DNA of 64,000 nucleotides from assembly GCF_002742625.1 (NCBI RefSeq), contig NZ_PEBF01000001.1, positions 2,108,001 to 2,172,000 of the forward strand, given 5' to 3'. A model generated the notes under the pieces. It ran no database searches, was not told the DNA's origin, and worked only from the letters and a program-made list of their open reading frames with translations. The position numbers and the translations under genes were made by a program. The DNA is from Caulobacter sp. FWC2. Its GTDB lineage: Bacteria; Pseudomonadota; Alphaproteobacteria; Caulobacterales; Caulobacteraceae. This document shows positions 1 to 8,244 of this stretch, in pieces (the first letter of the stretch is position 1; every line of letters starts with the position of its first letter).

Positions 1-6
1 TTCCCA

Positions 7-315
7 ATGAACCTGGACGATCAACTCTCGGCGTTCCTGGGCGAAGAACCCAAACAGAGCCGCGCCGACGTCTTCACCGCCGAGGTGATGAAGCGGATCG
101 AGCGCCAGGTTTTCGTGGACCGCCTGACGGCGAGCGCCGCCGGGGCGGCGGTCATCGCTCTGGTGATGTGGGCGTGCGCGCCGATTTTGACGAAAGCGGT
201 GGAGATCATTGCGCCGGGGCTGGCGCCTGTCGCGGCCTTGGGGACTTTCGTCGCTGCGCTCTTGATGGTCGGCGGCTCTTCGGTATGGCGTCGTCTGGGC
301 CTCGCGATCGGCTAG
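7..315 (+). CDS. Small two-TM membrane protein, probable ECF sigma partner
   Basis: A 102-residue protein with a charged cytoplasmic N-terminus (1-40) and two predicted membrane helices (about 43-60 and 72-90), ending in a short basic tail. I do not recognise a named family. Its N-terminus follows the same pattern as the protein at 1434-1814 (D-x-QLS, a Phe, then Glu-Pro, later F-x-AEV), so the two look like paralogs. Its ATG overlaps a TGA at 8-10 in the ATGA arrangement, implying translational coupling to a gene that ends at the window edge. By analogy with the second copy, that gene is probably a sigma factor, but this is inference. A role as a membrane anti-sigma factor is plausible; no zinc-binding HxxxCxxC motif is visible. 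Confidence 0.72.
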   Translation: MNLDDQLSAFLGEEPKQSRADVFTAEVMKRIERQVFVDRLTASAAGAAVIALVMWACAPILTKAVEIIAPGLAPVAALGTFVAALLMVGGSSVWRRLGLAIG

Positions 316-433
316 TTTTCTGGCCTTACGAAAGTTTCATCCCGGCGGGCGCCTCCAATCTGGACCGTGAACGCCTCTTACTAGTGAAGGCGGCGCGGGG
401 GCGTCGTCCAAACAACTCGTTGGAGGATTTAAA

Positions 434-820
434 ATGGGTCCTGAAATCATCGTTCCGATCGGCGCCTTCGCCATGATCGTCGCCATCGTGGTGCTGCCGT
501 TCTACTTCAGGAGCCGCGAGCGTCGTGAAATGCAGCGCACCCTGCGCGTGGCCATCGAGAAGGGTCAGCCGGTCCCGCCCGAGGTGATCGAGGCCATGAG
601 CCGCAGCGTGAAGACGCCGCCGACCCGCCTGCGCGATCTGCGCACCGGTGTGATCTGGTTGGCCGTCGGCATCGGCATCGCCGGCGCCACCTACTTCGGC
701 GACTTCATCCATGGCGGCAACGACTTTGACGGTTTCGGCTTCGCCTGCATCCCGGTCGTGATCGGCGTGGCCTTCATCGTCCTCAGCTTCTTCAATCCGA
801 ACAAGGAAGAGCGGGTCTAG
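434..820 (+). CDS. DUF6249-like membrane protein
   Basis: A 128-residue protein with one N-terminal helix (4-24), a basic cytoplasmic segment with an RSRERREMQ stretch, a central helical region containing a G-x-P-V-P-P-E-V motif (about 44-51), and two further helices (71-88 and 101-119). The PVPPEV element after a short amphipathic helix is typical of the DUF6249 family, which often sits beside sigma factor genes. Function is unknown. A clear GGAGG at 422-426, seven bases before the ATG, fixes the start. It lies between the two small sigma-partner-like genes and just upstream of the ECF sigma gene at 854, so co-expression is likely. The family call is from memory of the motif. Confidence 0.82.
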   Translation: MGPEIIVPIGAFAMIVAIVVLPFYFRSRERREMQRTLRVAIEKGQPVPPEVIEAMSRSVKTPPTRLRDLRTGVIWLAVGIGIAGATYFGDFIHGGNDFDGFGFACIPVVIGVAFIVLSFFNPNKEERV

Positions 821-853
821 GCGGCTCGCGAGCCTTGGGAGGGGCATGATCCA

Positions 854-1441
854 ATGGGCACGGAACGCCCGCCAACTGGTCACGACGTCGAGCTCGCCGC
901 GCAAGCAGCGGCGGGCGATCGCCGGGCTTACGGGGAGCTGGTGCGCAGGCACGGCTCGGTTGTCCGGGGTCTCCTGAGACGCATGGGCGCCGACTCGGCC
1001 ACCGCCGACGACCTGGCCCAGGACGCCTTCATGACCGGTTTTGAACAGGCGGCCGAGTTTCGCGGGGAAGGGACCTTCGGGGCCTGGATCAGGAAGATCG
1101 CCGCGCGGCTCTATCTGAAGAAGGTCAAGCGCGAGGCGCGTCTGATCTTCTCGGACACCATCGAGCCGGTCGAGGATGTCATGGTGCGCGACGCGTCGAA
1201 GGACGCGGCCAGCCGCATCGACCTCGACGAGGCCCTGAAGTCGCTGTCACGCGGTGAGCGCCTGTGCGTTTCCCTGTGCTACGGCGCCGACTGGTCCCAC
1301 GCCGAGGCGGCCGAGGCCTTGAATATCCCGATCGGCACGGTCAAATCCCATGTCAAACGTGGTTTGGATAAACTCCGGGCGAAACTCGCCCGGCCAGAAG
1401 ACCAACCTGAGAAAGGCGCGAGGAGGGAAGCTCATGGCTGA
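854..1441 (+). CDS. ECF-family RNA polymerase sigma factor
   Basis: A 195-residue sigma-70 family protein with only regions 2 and 4, as expected for the extracytoplasmic-function group. Region 2 covers about 24-92 and includes the core-binding motif DDLAQDAF (52-59). Region 4 covers about 122-178 and carries the helix-turn-helix with GTVKSH at 161-166. It would direct RNA polymerase to a small regulon in response to an envelope or stress signal. The last codons overlap the start of the two-TM protein at 1434 by eight bases, the usual arrangement for a sigma factor and its inhibitor. Which Caulobacter Sig protein this corresponds to cannot be told from sequence alone. Confidence 0.93.
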   Translation: MGTERPPTGHDVELAAQAAAGDRRAYGELVRRHGSVVRGLLRRMGADSATADDLAQDAFMTGFEQAAEFRGEGTFGAWIRKIAARLYLKKVKREARLIFSDTIEPVEDVMVRDASKDAASRIDLDEALKSLSRGERLCVSLCYGADWSHAEAAEALNIPIGTVKSHVKRGLDKLRAKLARPEDQPEKGARREAHG

Positions 1442-1814
1442 ACCCGATTTCGAAGCCCAGCTGAGCCGCATGTTCGCTGAGCCGCCGTCGTTCCCCGACG
1501 CGGCCCTGTTCAATGCCGAGGTCGCGGCCAAGCTCGACCGTGGCTGGGCGATGCGGCGACTCTTCATTGCCGTGGCGGGGGGCGCGGCGGGGCTGGTCGC
1601 GGCCTTCCAGATATTGTCGACCCGCTTCTCCAGTGAAGTCGCGCAGCTGTCGAAGAACGGCAGCCACACGCTGGAAAACGAGATCAGCGCTGGCGTGGCC
1701 AAGTTCAACGCCGTGCTGACGACTCCGTCCAGCGCCGAGGCGGTCTGGCTGGCGGCGGGCCTGGCGGTGGTGGCGCTGGCGTTCTTCGTGACGCGCGCGG
1801 TGGAGGACTTCTGA
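1434..1814 (+). CDS. Two-TM membrane protein, putative anti-sigma factor
   Basis: A 126-residue protein. The start at 1434 is chosen because a strong AGGAGGG (1421-1427) lies seven bases upstream, and it overlaps the sigma factor stop codon by eight bases; an in-frame ATG at 1350 lacks such a site and would extend the overlap. The N-terminal cytoplasmic part (1-40) has the pattern EAQLSRMF-AEPP and FNAEV also seen in the protein at 7-315. Helices are predicted at 42-61 and 102-121, separated by a loop of about 40 residues that is likely periplasmic. Overlap with the sigma gene suggests it binds and restrains that sigma factor at the membrane. No ZAS zinc motif is present, so the mechanism is an inference. 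Confidence 0.82.
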   Translation: MAEPDFEAQLSRMFAEPPSFPDAALFNAEVAAKLDRGWAMRRLFIAVAGGAAGLVAAFQILSTRFSSEVAQLSKNGSHTLENEISAGVAKFNAVLTTPSSAEAVWLAAGLAVVALAFFVTRAVEDF

Positions 1815-1937
1815 CGCGGCGGGGCCAAGGTCGGACGCGCCGCGCCGTGCTGAACGGTTATCGCTGTTCATGTTGCGGCGAGGCGCGTTCCAGCCCACAA
1901 ACGGCCTCTCAAAAGACCCGCTTCAGGGAGCGAACGC

Positions 1938-2765
1938 CTGTCAGCCCATCGTGAAGAGTCGGTCCGCCGTCTGGCCGCCCCCGACATCACCGCCCGCAAG
2001 GGCGGCGTTCCCATTGTCTGCCTGACGGCCTACACCGCGCCGGTCGCCGCCGCGCTGGACGAGGCCTGCGACCTGCTGCTGGTCGGGGATTCGCTGGGCA
2101 TGGTCGTCCATGGCCTGCCCAACACCGTCGGCGTGACCCTGGACATGATGATCCTGCACGGTCAGGCAGTCATGCGTGGCTCCAGGAAGGCCATGGTCGT
2201 CATCGACATGCCGTTCGGCTCCTACGAGAATTCGCACGAAGAGGCCTACGCCAACGCCGTGCGGATCATGAAGGAGACGGGCGCCCAGGCCGTGAAGGTC
2301 GAAAGCGGCCCGACCGTGCCGGCGACCATCGCCTATCTCACCCAGCGCGGCGTGCCGGTCATGGGCCACGTCGGCCTGCGCCCCCAGGCGGTGCTACTGG
2401 AGGGCGGCTTCAAGGCCAAGGGCAAGGATGAGACGGGCCGCGCCAAGGTGCTGGAAGAGGCCCGCCTGACCGCCGAGGCCGGGGCCTTCGCCATCGTCGT
2501 CGAAGGCGTAGCGGAGAGTCTGGCCCGTGAAGTCACGCAGGCCGTCTCGGTCCCGACCATCGGTATCGGCGCCTCGGCCGGCTGCGACGGTCAGGTGCTG
2601 GTCGTCGACGACATGCTCGGCCTGTTCGACTGGACCCCCAAGTTCGTCCGCCGCTATGCCGATCTGAAGGGCGAGATCGAGCGCGCCGCGGCCGAATTCG
2701 CCCGTGACGTGAGGGATCGCAGCTTTCCGGGCGACGCCGAGACCTACTACGCCAAGAAGCCCTGA
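1938..2765 (+). CDS. panB: 3-methyl-2-oxobutanoate hydroxymethyltransferase
   Basis: Ketopantoate hydroxymethyltransferase, the first committed step of pantothenate and coenzyme A synthesis; it adds a hydroxymethyl group from methylenetetrahydrofolate to 2-oxoisovalerate. The TIM-barrel residues known for the family are present: VGDS (Asp51, Ser52), Asp90 in VIDMPFG, Lys120 and Glu122 in VKVES, and Glu189 in VVEG. An in-frame ATG at 2100 would remove the essential Asp51 segment. Upstream, the reading frame is open from 1854, and the only start-like codon between there and 2100 that fits the family N-terminus is CTG at 1938, giving [12 protein letters not shown]. An AGGGAG at 1925-1930 sits seven bases before it. 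The gene therefore appears to use a CTG start; product length is 275 residues, typical for PanB. Confidence 0.93.
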   Translation: MSAHREESVRRLAAPDITARKGGVPIVCLTAYTAPVAAALDEACDLLLVGDSLGMVVHGLPNTVGVTLDMMILHGQAVMRGSRKAMVVIDMPFGSYENSHEEAYANAVRIMKETGAQAVKVESGPTVPATIAYLTQRGVPVMGHVGLRPQAVLLEGGFKAKGKDETGRAKVLEEARLTAEAGAFAIVVEGVAESLAREVTQAVSVPTIGIGASAGCDGQVLVVDDMLGLFDWTPKFVRRYADLKGEIERAAAEFARDVRDRSFPGDAETYYAKKP

Positions 2766-2959
2766 AGCGCTTTGGCGACAAACCTGGAACGACGATCGAA
2801 ATCGCCGTTCCAGCGGGCGTTGCGGCCCGGCGCGGCACGCTATAGGTTCGCCGCCTCGGTGAGCGGCCCTCCGCCCGCCACAATCTGTCTTCAACCCAGC
2901 GGCGTCGCTCCAGTGCGGGCGGCACGCCTGGGCTAGCGCCTGTTTCGGAGCCTCGTTTC

Positions 2960-3721
2960 GTGGTCGATGTTTTTGACGAAGTCGAAGAACAGCTTCGCTC
3001 GGAGCGCTATCGTACGCTTGCGGTGAAATCGCTGCCGTTCGTGGCGGCGGCCGTGGCGGCCGTGGTGATCGGCGTCGGGGGCTACTGGGGCTGGACCTCG
3101 TACCAGACGACCCAGGCCAACAAGGCCTCGGAAGGCTACCAGGCCGCGCTGGAATCTGCCCAGAAGCAGGGGCCGGCCGGCGCTTTCGGCCAGTTCAAGG
3201 CCGTCGCCGACAGCGGCGCCCAAGGCTACAAGGCCCTGGCCCTGCTGCAGATGGGCGACATCCGCCTGGAAGAAAACAAGACCAAGGAGGCCGTCGGCTA
3301 TTTCGACGAGGCCGCCAAGGCCGCGCCGAATGCCTTGCTGGGCGACCTGGCCCGCCTCAAATCCGCCTTCGCCCTGATGGACACGGCTCCCTACAAGGAT
3401 CTTGAGTCGAGGTTGACGCCGTTGGCGGGGGAAAAGAGTCCGTACCGCGTGTACGCCAGGGAAGCGCTGGCCTTCGCCAAGCTACAGGCCGGCGACCTGA
3501 AGGGCGCGCGCGGAGATTTCGTGATCCTAGCCAATTCGCTGGATAGCAGCACGTCCGAAGAGGTGCGCCAGCGCGCCCAGGCGGCCATGCAACTGATCGA
3601 CTCGGGCACCGCCAAGGACCTGGCCGCCGCCGTGAAGGCCGCCGCCGCTCTGCCGCCGATGCCGCCGATGAGCCAACTGCCCGCGGGCCTTGCTCCGCAA
3701 GCCGCCCCTAACGCCCAATGA
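2960..3721 (+). CDS. YfgM-like TPR protein, periplasmic ancillary translocon factor
   Basis: A 253-residue membrane-anchored protein: a short cytoplasmic N-terminus, one helix at about 27-45, and a periplasmic tail rich in TPR-like helical pairs (for example ALLQMGDIRLEENKTKEAVGYF). This matches the tetratricopeptide-like YfgM family, which in Escherichia coli associates with SecYEG and periplasmic chaperones. The start is GTG at 2960. The C-terminal 30 residues are Pro- and Ala-rich (PPMPPMSQLPAG). The stop overlaps the bamB start by four bases (ATGA), so translation is coupled. The order yfgM-bamB-der is the same as in gammaproteobacteria, which supports the assignment. Confidence 0.88.
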   Translation: MVDVFDEVEEQLRSERYRTLAVKSLPFVAAAVAAVVIGVGGYWGWTSYQTTQANKASEGYQAALESAQKQGPAGAFGQFKAVADSGAQGYKALALLQMGDIRLEENKTKEAVGYFDEAAKAAPNALLGDLARLKSAFALMDTAPYKDLESRLTPLAGEKSPYRVYAREALAFAKLQAGDLKGARGDFVILANSLDSSTSEEVRQRAQAAMQLIDSGTAKDLAAAVKAAAALPPMPPMSQLPAGLAPQAAPNAQ

Positions 3722-5148
3722 GCCGCCTGATGATCTCCAAGCGTTCCGTCGCCCTGGTCGCGCTGATGTCGGCGTCCATGGCCGTCACCGGCTGCTCGAC
3801 GGTTTCGAAGCTCAACCCTTTCAACGGCAAGGACAAGAACAAGTCCACGGCCAGCCAGGGTCAGCGCATCTCGATCATCGCCTTCGACCAGAAGGTCGAG
3901 GCCAACGAGTCGCTGAAGGGCGCCGACTTCTTCCTGCCCGAACCGGTCGCCCAGGCCGAATGGCGCCTGCCCGGCGGCAACGCCGAGCAGTCGATCGAAC
4001 ATGTCGACGCCGGCAAGGACTTCCAGATCGCCTGGAAGAAGGGCTTCGGCAAGAAGAGCGGCAAGACCTTCCATGTCACCGCGCCGCCGGTTTCGGCCGA
4101 CGGCCGCATCTTCGTGATGGACGGCGAGGCCGACGTCGTGGCGATCGACGCCAAGTCGGGCGCGCAGATCTGGCGCAAGGACCTTCGTCCGGCCGCCGGT
4201 TCGATCAAGAAGGCGGGCTTCATGGGCCTGCTGCCCAAGAAGAATGACCGCCTGGGCTTCGGCGGCGGCGTCGCCGTCGGCGCCGACAACAAGCTCTATG
4301 TCGCCTCGGGCTTCCGCTTCGTGGCCCAGCTGGATGCCGCGTCTGGCAATCTGAACTGGACGCAGCAGGTCACCACTCCGATCCACGCCGCGCCGACCGT
4401 CGCCGACGGCCGCATGTTCGTGGTCTCGACCGACAACGAATTGCTGACTTTCGACGCCGCCACGGGCGCGCCGGGCTGGACCTACCAGGCGCTCAGCGAA
4501 CCGGCCCGCATCCTGGCCGCCTCGACCCCCGCCGTCAGCGGCGACACCGTTGTGGCCGGCTTCGCCTCGGGCGAACTGGTGGCCCTGCGCGCGACCAACG
4601 GCAACGACCTGTGGAGCGAGGCCCTGAGCCGCGCTAGCCGCACGAACGCGCTGTCGGAAATCCGCGACATTCCGGGCCGCCCGGTGATCTACAAGGGCGA
4701 CGTCTTCGCCGTCAGCCACTCGGGCGTCTTCGCCGCCACCGACCTGCGCTCGGGCCAGGCCCGCTGGAGCCTGCCGGTCACCGCCATCACCACCCCGTGG
4801 GTCGCCGGCGACGTGGTCTATGTCGTCGACAAGGCCGGCCAGGTGATCTGCGTCTCGCGCGAGAACGGCTCGGTCTACTGGATCCAGGACCTCAACAACA
4901 CCGAGGCCCTGTCCAAGAAGCAGAAGAAGAAGCGCGCCAAGCACCCGATCCTATGGTCGACCCCGATCCTGGCCAATGGCCGACTGATCACGGTGTCCAG
5001 CACGGGCGAAGCCGTCGCCCTGAACGCCAAGACCGGCGTCAAGGAAAAGACCCTTAAGATCGGCGCCTCGGTGCTGATCAACCCGATCGCGGTCGGAAAC
5101 ATGATCTACCTGGTCACGGACGAGGCCGAACTGGTCGCCATTCGCTAA
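3718..5148 (+). CDS. bamB: Outer membrane assembly lipoprotein BamB
   Basis: A 476-residue beta-propeller lipoprotein of the BAM complex that helps fold beta-barrel proteins into the outer membrane. The signal peptide ends in the lipobox VTGC with Cys26 as the lipidated residue. The mature part contains repeated PQQ-type blades with the pattern G-x-(I/V)-x-A-(I/L)-D-x-x-(T/S)-G-x-x-x-W, for example around VVAIDAKSGAQIW and LDAASGNLNW. Compared with the E. coli protein (about 390 residues) it has an extra lysine-rich loop (KKQKKKRAKHP) before the last blades. It is the second gene of a yfgM-bamB-der group and overlaps the preceding gene by four bases. Confidence 0.94.
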   Translation: MSRLMISKRSVALVALMSASMAVTGCSTVSKLNPFNGKDKNKSTASQGQRISIIAFDQKVEANESLKGADFFLPEPVAQAEWRLPGGNAEQSIEHVDAGKDFQIAWKKGFGKKSGKTFHVTAPPVSADGRIFVMDGEADVVAIDAKSGAQIWRKDLRPAAGSIKKAGFMGLLPKKNDRLGFGGGVAVGADNKLYVASGFRFVAQLDAASGNLNWTQQVTTPIHAAPTVADGRMFVVSTDNELLTFDAATGAPGWTYQALSEPARILAASTPAVSGDTVVAGFASGELVALRATNGNDLWSEALSRASRTNALSEIRDIPGRPVIYKGDVFAVSHSGVFAATDLRSGQARWSLPVTAITTPWVAGDVVYVVDKAGQVICVSRENGSVYWIQDLNNTEALSKKQKKKRAKHPILWSTPILANGRLITVSSTGEAVALNAKTGVKEKTLKIGASVLINPIAVGNMIYLVTDEAELVAIR

Positions 5149-5280
5149 GCCAGAAAGCGGGCCTTCGGGCTCGCTCGACAACTTGAAACGCTCTTGAGCC
5201 CGGGTCCGCGAAAGCTGGCCCGGGCGTTCGCTTTTCCAGCGCCTTTTGCGGTGGGGGCGAAAATCGACTACTGGACGCCT

Positions 5281-7059
5281 ATGCCTTTGAAACTCGCCAT
5301 CGTCGGCCGCCCCAATGTGGGCAAGTCCACGCTGTTCAACCGCCTTGCCGGCAAGAAGCTGGCCATTGTCGACGACCAGCCGGGCGTCACCCGTGACCGG
5401 CGCTACGCCTCGGGACGCTTGGGCGACCTGGACCTGGAATTGATCGACACCGCCGGCTTCGAGGACGTCTCGGACGAGAGCCTTGAAGCGCGCATGCGTC
5501 ACCAGACCGAGCTCGCCGTCGAGGAAGCGGACGTCTCGCTGTTCATCTACGACGCGCGCGAAGGCGTGACCCCGCTGGACGAAGTGTTCGCCACCCTGCT
5601 GCGTCGCCGGGGCAAGCCGGTGATCATCGCCGCCAACAAGGCCGAGGGCAAAGCTGGCCAGTCGGGTATCGGCGAGGCGTACAAGCTGGGCCTGGGCGAA
5701 CCGATCCCGATCTCCGGCGAGCATGGCGAGGGCATGGCCGAGCTCTACGCCGCCATGCTGGCGGCGTTCCCCGAGGACCAGTACTCCGAGGACGAGGAAG
5801 ACGACGACAAGCCAATCCGCCTGGCCATCGTCGGCCGTCCGAACGCCGGCAAGTCCACCCTGATCAACCGCCTGATCGGCGAGCAGCGCCTGCTGACCGG
5901 CCCGGAGGCCGGCATCACGCGCGACTCGATCTCGGTCGACTGGATCTGGGGCGACAAAAAGGTGCGCCTGGTCGACACCGCCGGCCTGCGCAAGAAGGCC
6001 AAGGTGCAGGAGAAGCTGGAGAAGCTCTCCACTCAGGACACCATCCGCGCCATCACCTTCGCCGAGGTCGTGGTGCTGGTGATGGACGCCACCCACCCGT
6101 TCGAGATCCAGGACCTGCAGATCGCCGACCTGACCGAGCGGGAAGGGCGGGCCCTGGTGTTCGTGCTGGCCAAGTGGGACCTGATCGAGGATCAGGCCGC
6201 CACCCTTGCCGCCTTCCGCGAGCACGCCGAGCGCATGCTGCCCCAGGTGCGCGGCGCGCCGGTTGTGGCGCTGTCGGGCGAGACCGGCAGTGGCGTCAAC
6301 AAGCTGATGCCGGCCGTGCTGAAGATCCACAAGGACTGGTCGACCAAGGTCAAGACCCGCGACCTGAACGACTGGCTGCAGATGGCCATGCAGCGCCACC
6401 CGCCGCCCGCCGTCAGCGGCCGCCGCGTGAAGCCCAAATATATGGCCCAGACCAAGGCCCGCCCGCCGACGTTCGTGCTGTTCTCCAGCCGCGCCGACCA
6501 GATGCCCGACCACTATCGGCGCTATCTGATCAATTCCTTGCGCGAAAGCTTCGACCTGCCGGGGGTGCCGCTGCGCATCACCATCAAGTCGGGCGCCAAT
6601 CCCTATGCCGACGGCGAGGCCAAGGGCCACAGCGGCCGGGGCAAGCGCGAATTCGAGCGCCGCGAACGCGAGGAGGAACGCATCCGCGCCTCGCGCAACA
6701 CGGTCAAGAAGTCCAAGCGCATCGCCGACGAAGCGGCCGCCAAGGCCGCGATCGAGGCGGGCCTGCCCGATCCGCGCGAGGTCAAGCCGGTGAAGAAGAA
6801 GGCTCCGGCCGCGTCCGCCAAGGCTGCTCCGGCTGTCGAGGGCGCGCCCAAGGACGTCGGGGCCGCCGAGCCCGGCAAGGCCGCGGTCAAGTCGGTCAAG
6901 AAGCTGGGCCCCAAGGTCCAGAAGAAGGTCTCGACCACGCCCAGCTACAAGGTCGGCGCCAAGTCGGCCGGCGGCAAGGCGGCGGGACCCAAGCGTCCGG
7001 TGTCCGGCGCGCGCACCGTCCGGGGCAACACCGGTCCGGGCAAACCAAAGGGGCGCTGA
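5281..7059 (+). CDS. der: Ribosome assembly GTPase Der (EngA)
   Basis: A double-GTPase needed for maturation of the 50S subunit. Two G domains are evident: the first P-loop GRPNVGKST at 8-16 and the second GRPNAGKST at 185-193, each followed by a DTAG switch motif, and then the KH-like domain ending near residue 440. The start at ATG 5281 gives the canonical [13 protein letters not shown]-terminus; the frame is open further upstream but adds nothing family-like. The product is 592 residues, about 100 longer than the E. coli protein. The extra length is a low-complexity Lys/Ala/Pro/Gly tail (about 440-592), probably an RNA- or ribosome-binding extension. It lies 132 bases after bamB. Confidence 0.97.
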   Translation: MPLKLAIVGRPNVGKSTLFNRLAGKKLAIVDDQPGVTRDRRYASGRLGDLDLELIDTAGFEDVSDESLEARMRHQTELAVEEADVSLFIYDAREGVTPLDEVFATLLRRRGKPVIIAANKAEGKAGQSGIGEAYKLGLGEPIPISGEHGEGMAELYAAMLAAFPEDQYSEDEEDDDKPIRLAIVGRPNAGKSTLINRLIGEQRLLTGPEAGITRDSISVDWIWGDKKVRLVDTAGLRKKAKVQEKLEKLSTQDTIRAITFAEVVVLVMDATHPFEIQDLQIADLTEREGRALVFVLAKWDLIEDQAATLAAFREHAERMLPQVRGAPVVALSGETGSGVNKLMPAVLKIHKDWSTKVKTRDLNDWLQMAMQRHPPPAVSGRRVKPKYMAQTKARPPTFVLFSSRADQMPDHYRRYLINSLRESFDLPGVPLRITIKSGANPYADGEAKGHSGRGKREFERREREEERIRASRNTVKKSKRIADEAAAKAAIEAGLPDPREVKPVKKKAPAASAKAAPAVEGAPKDVGAAEPGKAAVKSVKKLGPKVQKKVSTTPSYKVGAKSAGGKAAGPKRPVSGARTVRGNTGPGKPKGR

Positions 7060-7078
7060 GCCTAAACTTCGCCATACG

Positions 7079-7101
7079 CGTTCAGCCTTGTGGGCTGAAC
7101 G
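7079..7101 (+). other. Hairpin abutting the ribosome binding site of the serine hydrolase
   Basis: A perfect 9-bp stem (CGTTCAGCC at 7079-7087 with GGCTGAACG at 7093-7101). It ends two bases before the GGAGG at 7103-7107. It could be the end of the der transcript or a structure that modulates translation; no T-run follows. Confidence 0.5.
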
Positions 7102-7113
7102 TGGAGGATGGCG

Positions 7114-8244
7114 ATGCGAGGCTTGGGGCTGGCGTTGATGTTGATGGCGCCGCCAGCCGCTGCGGCGGCGGGCGACTACAAGCCCGTGGTCTGCACCAGC
7201 GCGGTGACATACGTCGGCGCGCCGCTGCACGTCGCCGTCGCGCCGCCGTTGCTGGCCGAAGTCCCCAAGGCCGGGCTCGATCCTGAGGCCGTCGCGCGCC
7301 TTGAGGCGGCTTTCGCTCAGGCCAAGGCCGCGACCAAGGCGCCGGCGCTGACCGCCGCCGTGTTGATCCCTGGCAAGGGCGCCTGGAGTCGCACCGACAG
7401 CGGCGAGCAGCCGCCTATGCTGTTCTGGGCCAGCGCCGGCAAGAGCCTGGTGGCCGTCGTCGTCCTGCAGCTGGTCGAGGCCGGCAAGCTCAAGCTGGAA
7501 GATCCGATCTCGAAGTACGTTGCTGGCGTGCCCAACGGCGATGTGGTGACGATCCGCGACCTGCTGGCCCACACCGGCGGCCTGTTCAGCGCCAACGAGG
7601 ATCTGAAGGCCCGCGCCGAACGTCGCGCCCACACCCTGGACGAGGATGTGAAGATCATCGCCCGCCATGGGGCCATGTCCTGTCCCGGCGAGCGCTGGCG
7701 CTATTCCAATACTGGCTACGCCCTGCTGGGTAAGGCGATCGAGACGGTTGATGGCCAGACGTGGCAGGCCGCCGTCGAGGCGCGGATCATCAAGCCGCTG
7801 GGCCTGAAGTCGCTGCGGATGCTAGTTGACGGCGACAAGGGCGAGGACGTCGCCAAGCTGGTCTCGGCCAAGGAAACCCCGATCGAGCCCGCCTGGGCCG
7901 GCGCGGCCGGCGGCGCCGTGGGCTCGGCCGAGGACATGGCCCGGGTCTGGGCGGCGCTTTTGGGCGGCAAGCTGCTGAAGCAGGAGACGCTGACGGCGAT
8001 GTTCGGCCAGCTCTATCCGATGTTCGACGCCAGCAGCTTCTACGGCCTGGGCGCGATGGTCATCGAGGTTCCGGAGGCAGACGGCTCGAAAAGCCTTTGG
8101 CTGGGACATCTGGGCGGAACGCCGGGCGCCAGCGCCGTCGTGGCCTATTGGGTCAGGGACCAGGCGATCGTGGCCGTCGCCTTGACCGGAGACGGCTCTG
8201 CGACGGCCACGGCGAACCTGCTGCTGAGGCAGCTCCGCCCTTAG
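7114..8244 (+). CDS. Secreted serine hydrolase, beta-lactamase/penicillin-binding fold
   Basis: A 376-residue serine hydrolase of the class C beta-lactamase-like family (ABC1/AmpC fold). A signal peptide (about 1-19, ending in a run of alanines) directs it to the periplasm. Catalytic motifs are the SxxK at S107-A-G-K110, YSN beginning at Tyr197, and a late H-L-G-G-x-P-G motif in place of the KTG box. The ATG at 7114 is preferred over 7108 because the GGAGG at 7103-7107 is six bases away; it touches the earlier ATG directly. The substrate cannot be told; members include esterases, D-peptidases and beta-lactamase relatives. A 9-bp hairpin ends just before the ribosome binding site. Confidence 0.88.
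   Translation: MRGLGLALMLMAPPAAAAAGDYKPVVCTSAVTYVGAPLHVAVAPPLLAEVPKAGLDPEAVARLEAAFAQAKAATKAPALTAAVLIPGKGAWSRTDSGEQPPMLFWASAGKSLVAVVVLQLVEAGKLKLEDPISKYVAGVPNGDVVTIRDLLAHTGGLFSANEDLKARAERRAHTLDEDVKIIARHGAMSCPGERWRYSNTGYALLGKAIETVDGQTWQAAVEARIIKPLGLKSLRMLVDGDKGEDVAKLVSAKETPIEPAWAGAAGGAVGSAEDMARVWAALLGGKLLKQETLTAMFGQLYPMFDASSFYGLGAMVIEVPEADGSKSLWLGHLGGTPGASAVVAYWVRDQAIVAVALTGDGSATATANLLLRQLRP

Noticed and set aside
2100..2765. panB starting at the first ATG (2100)
   Set aside because: This would remove about 54 residues including the VGDS site that binds metal and substrate.
2784..2813. An 8-bp inverted repeat after panB
   Set aside because: No T-tract, long loop; could be chance in GC-rich DNA.
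5198..5225. A 7-bp GC hairpin between bamB and der followed by a few T bases
   Set aside because: The loop is long (14 bases), the T-run is interrupted, and der is likely co-expressed; too weak to call a terminator.
4951..7668. A 905-codon open frame on the minus strand across der and the serine hydrolase gene
   Set aside because: It is antisense to two clear genes and is low-complexity His/Asp/Gly/Arg sequence typical of high-GC shadow frames.
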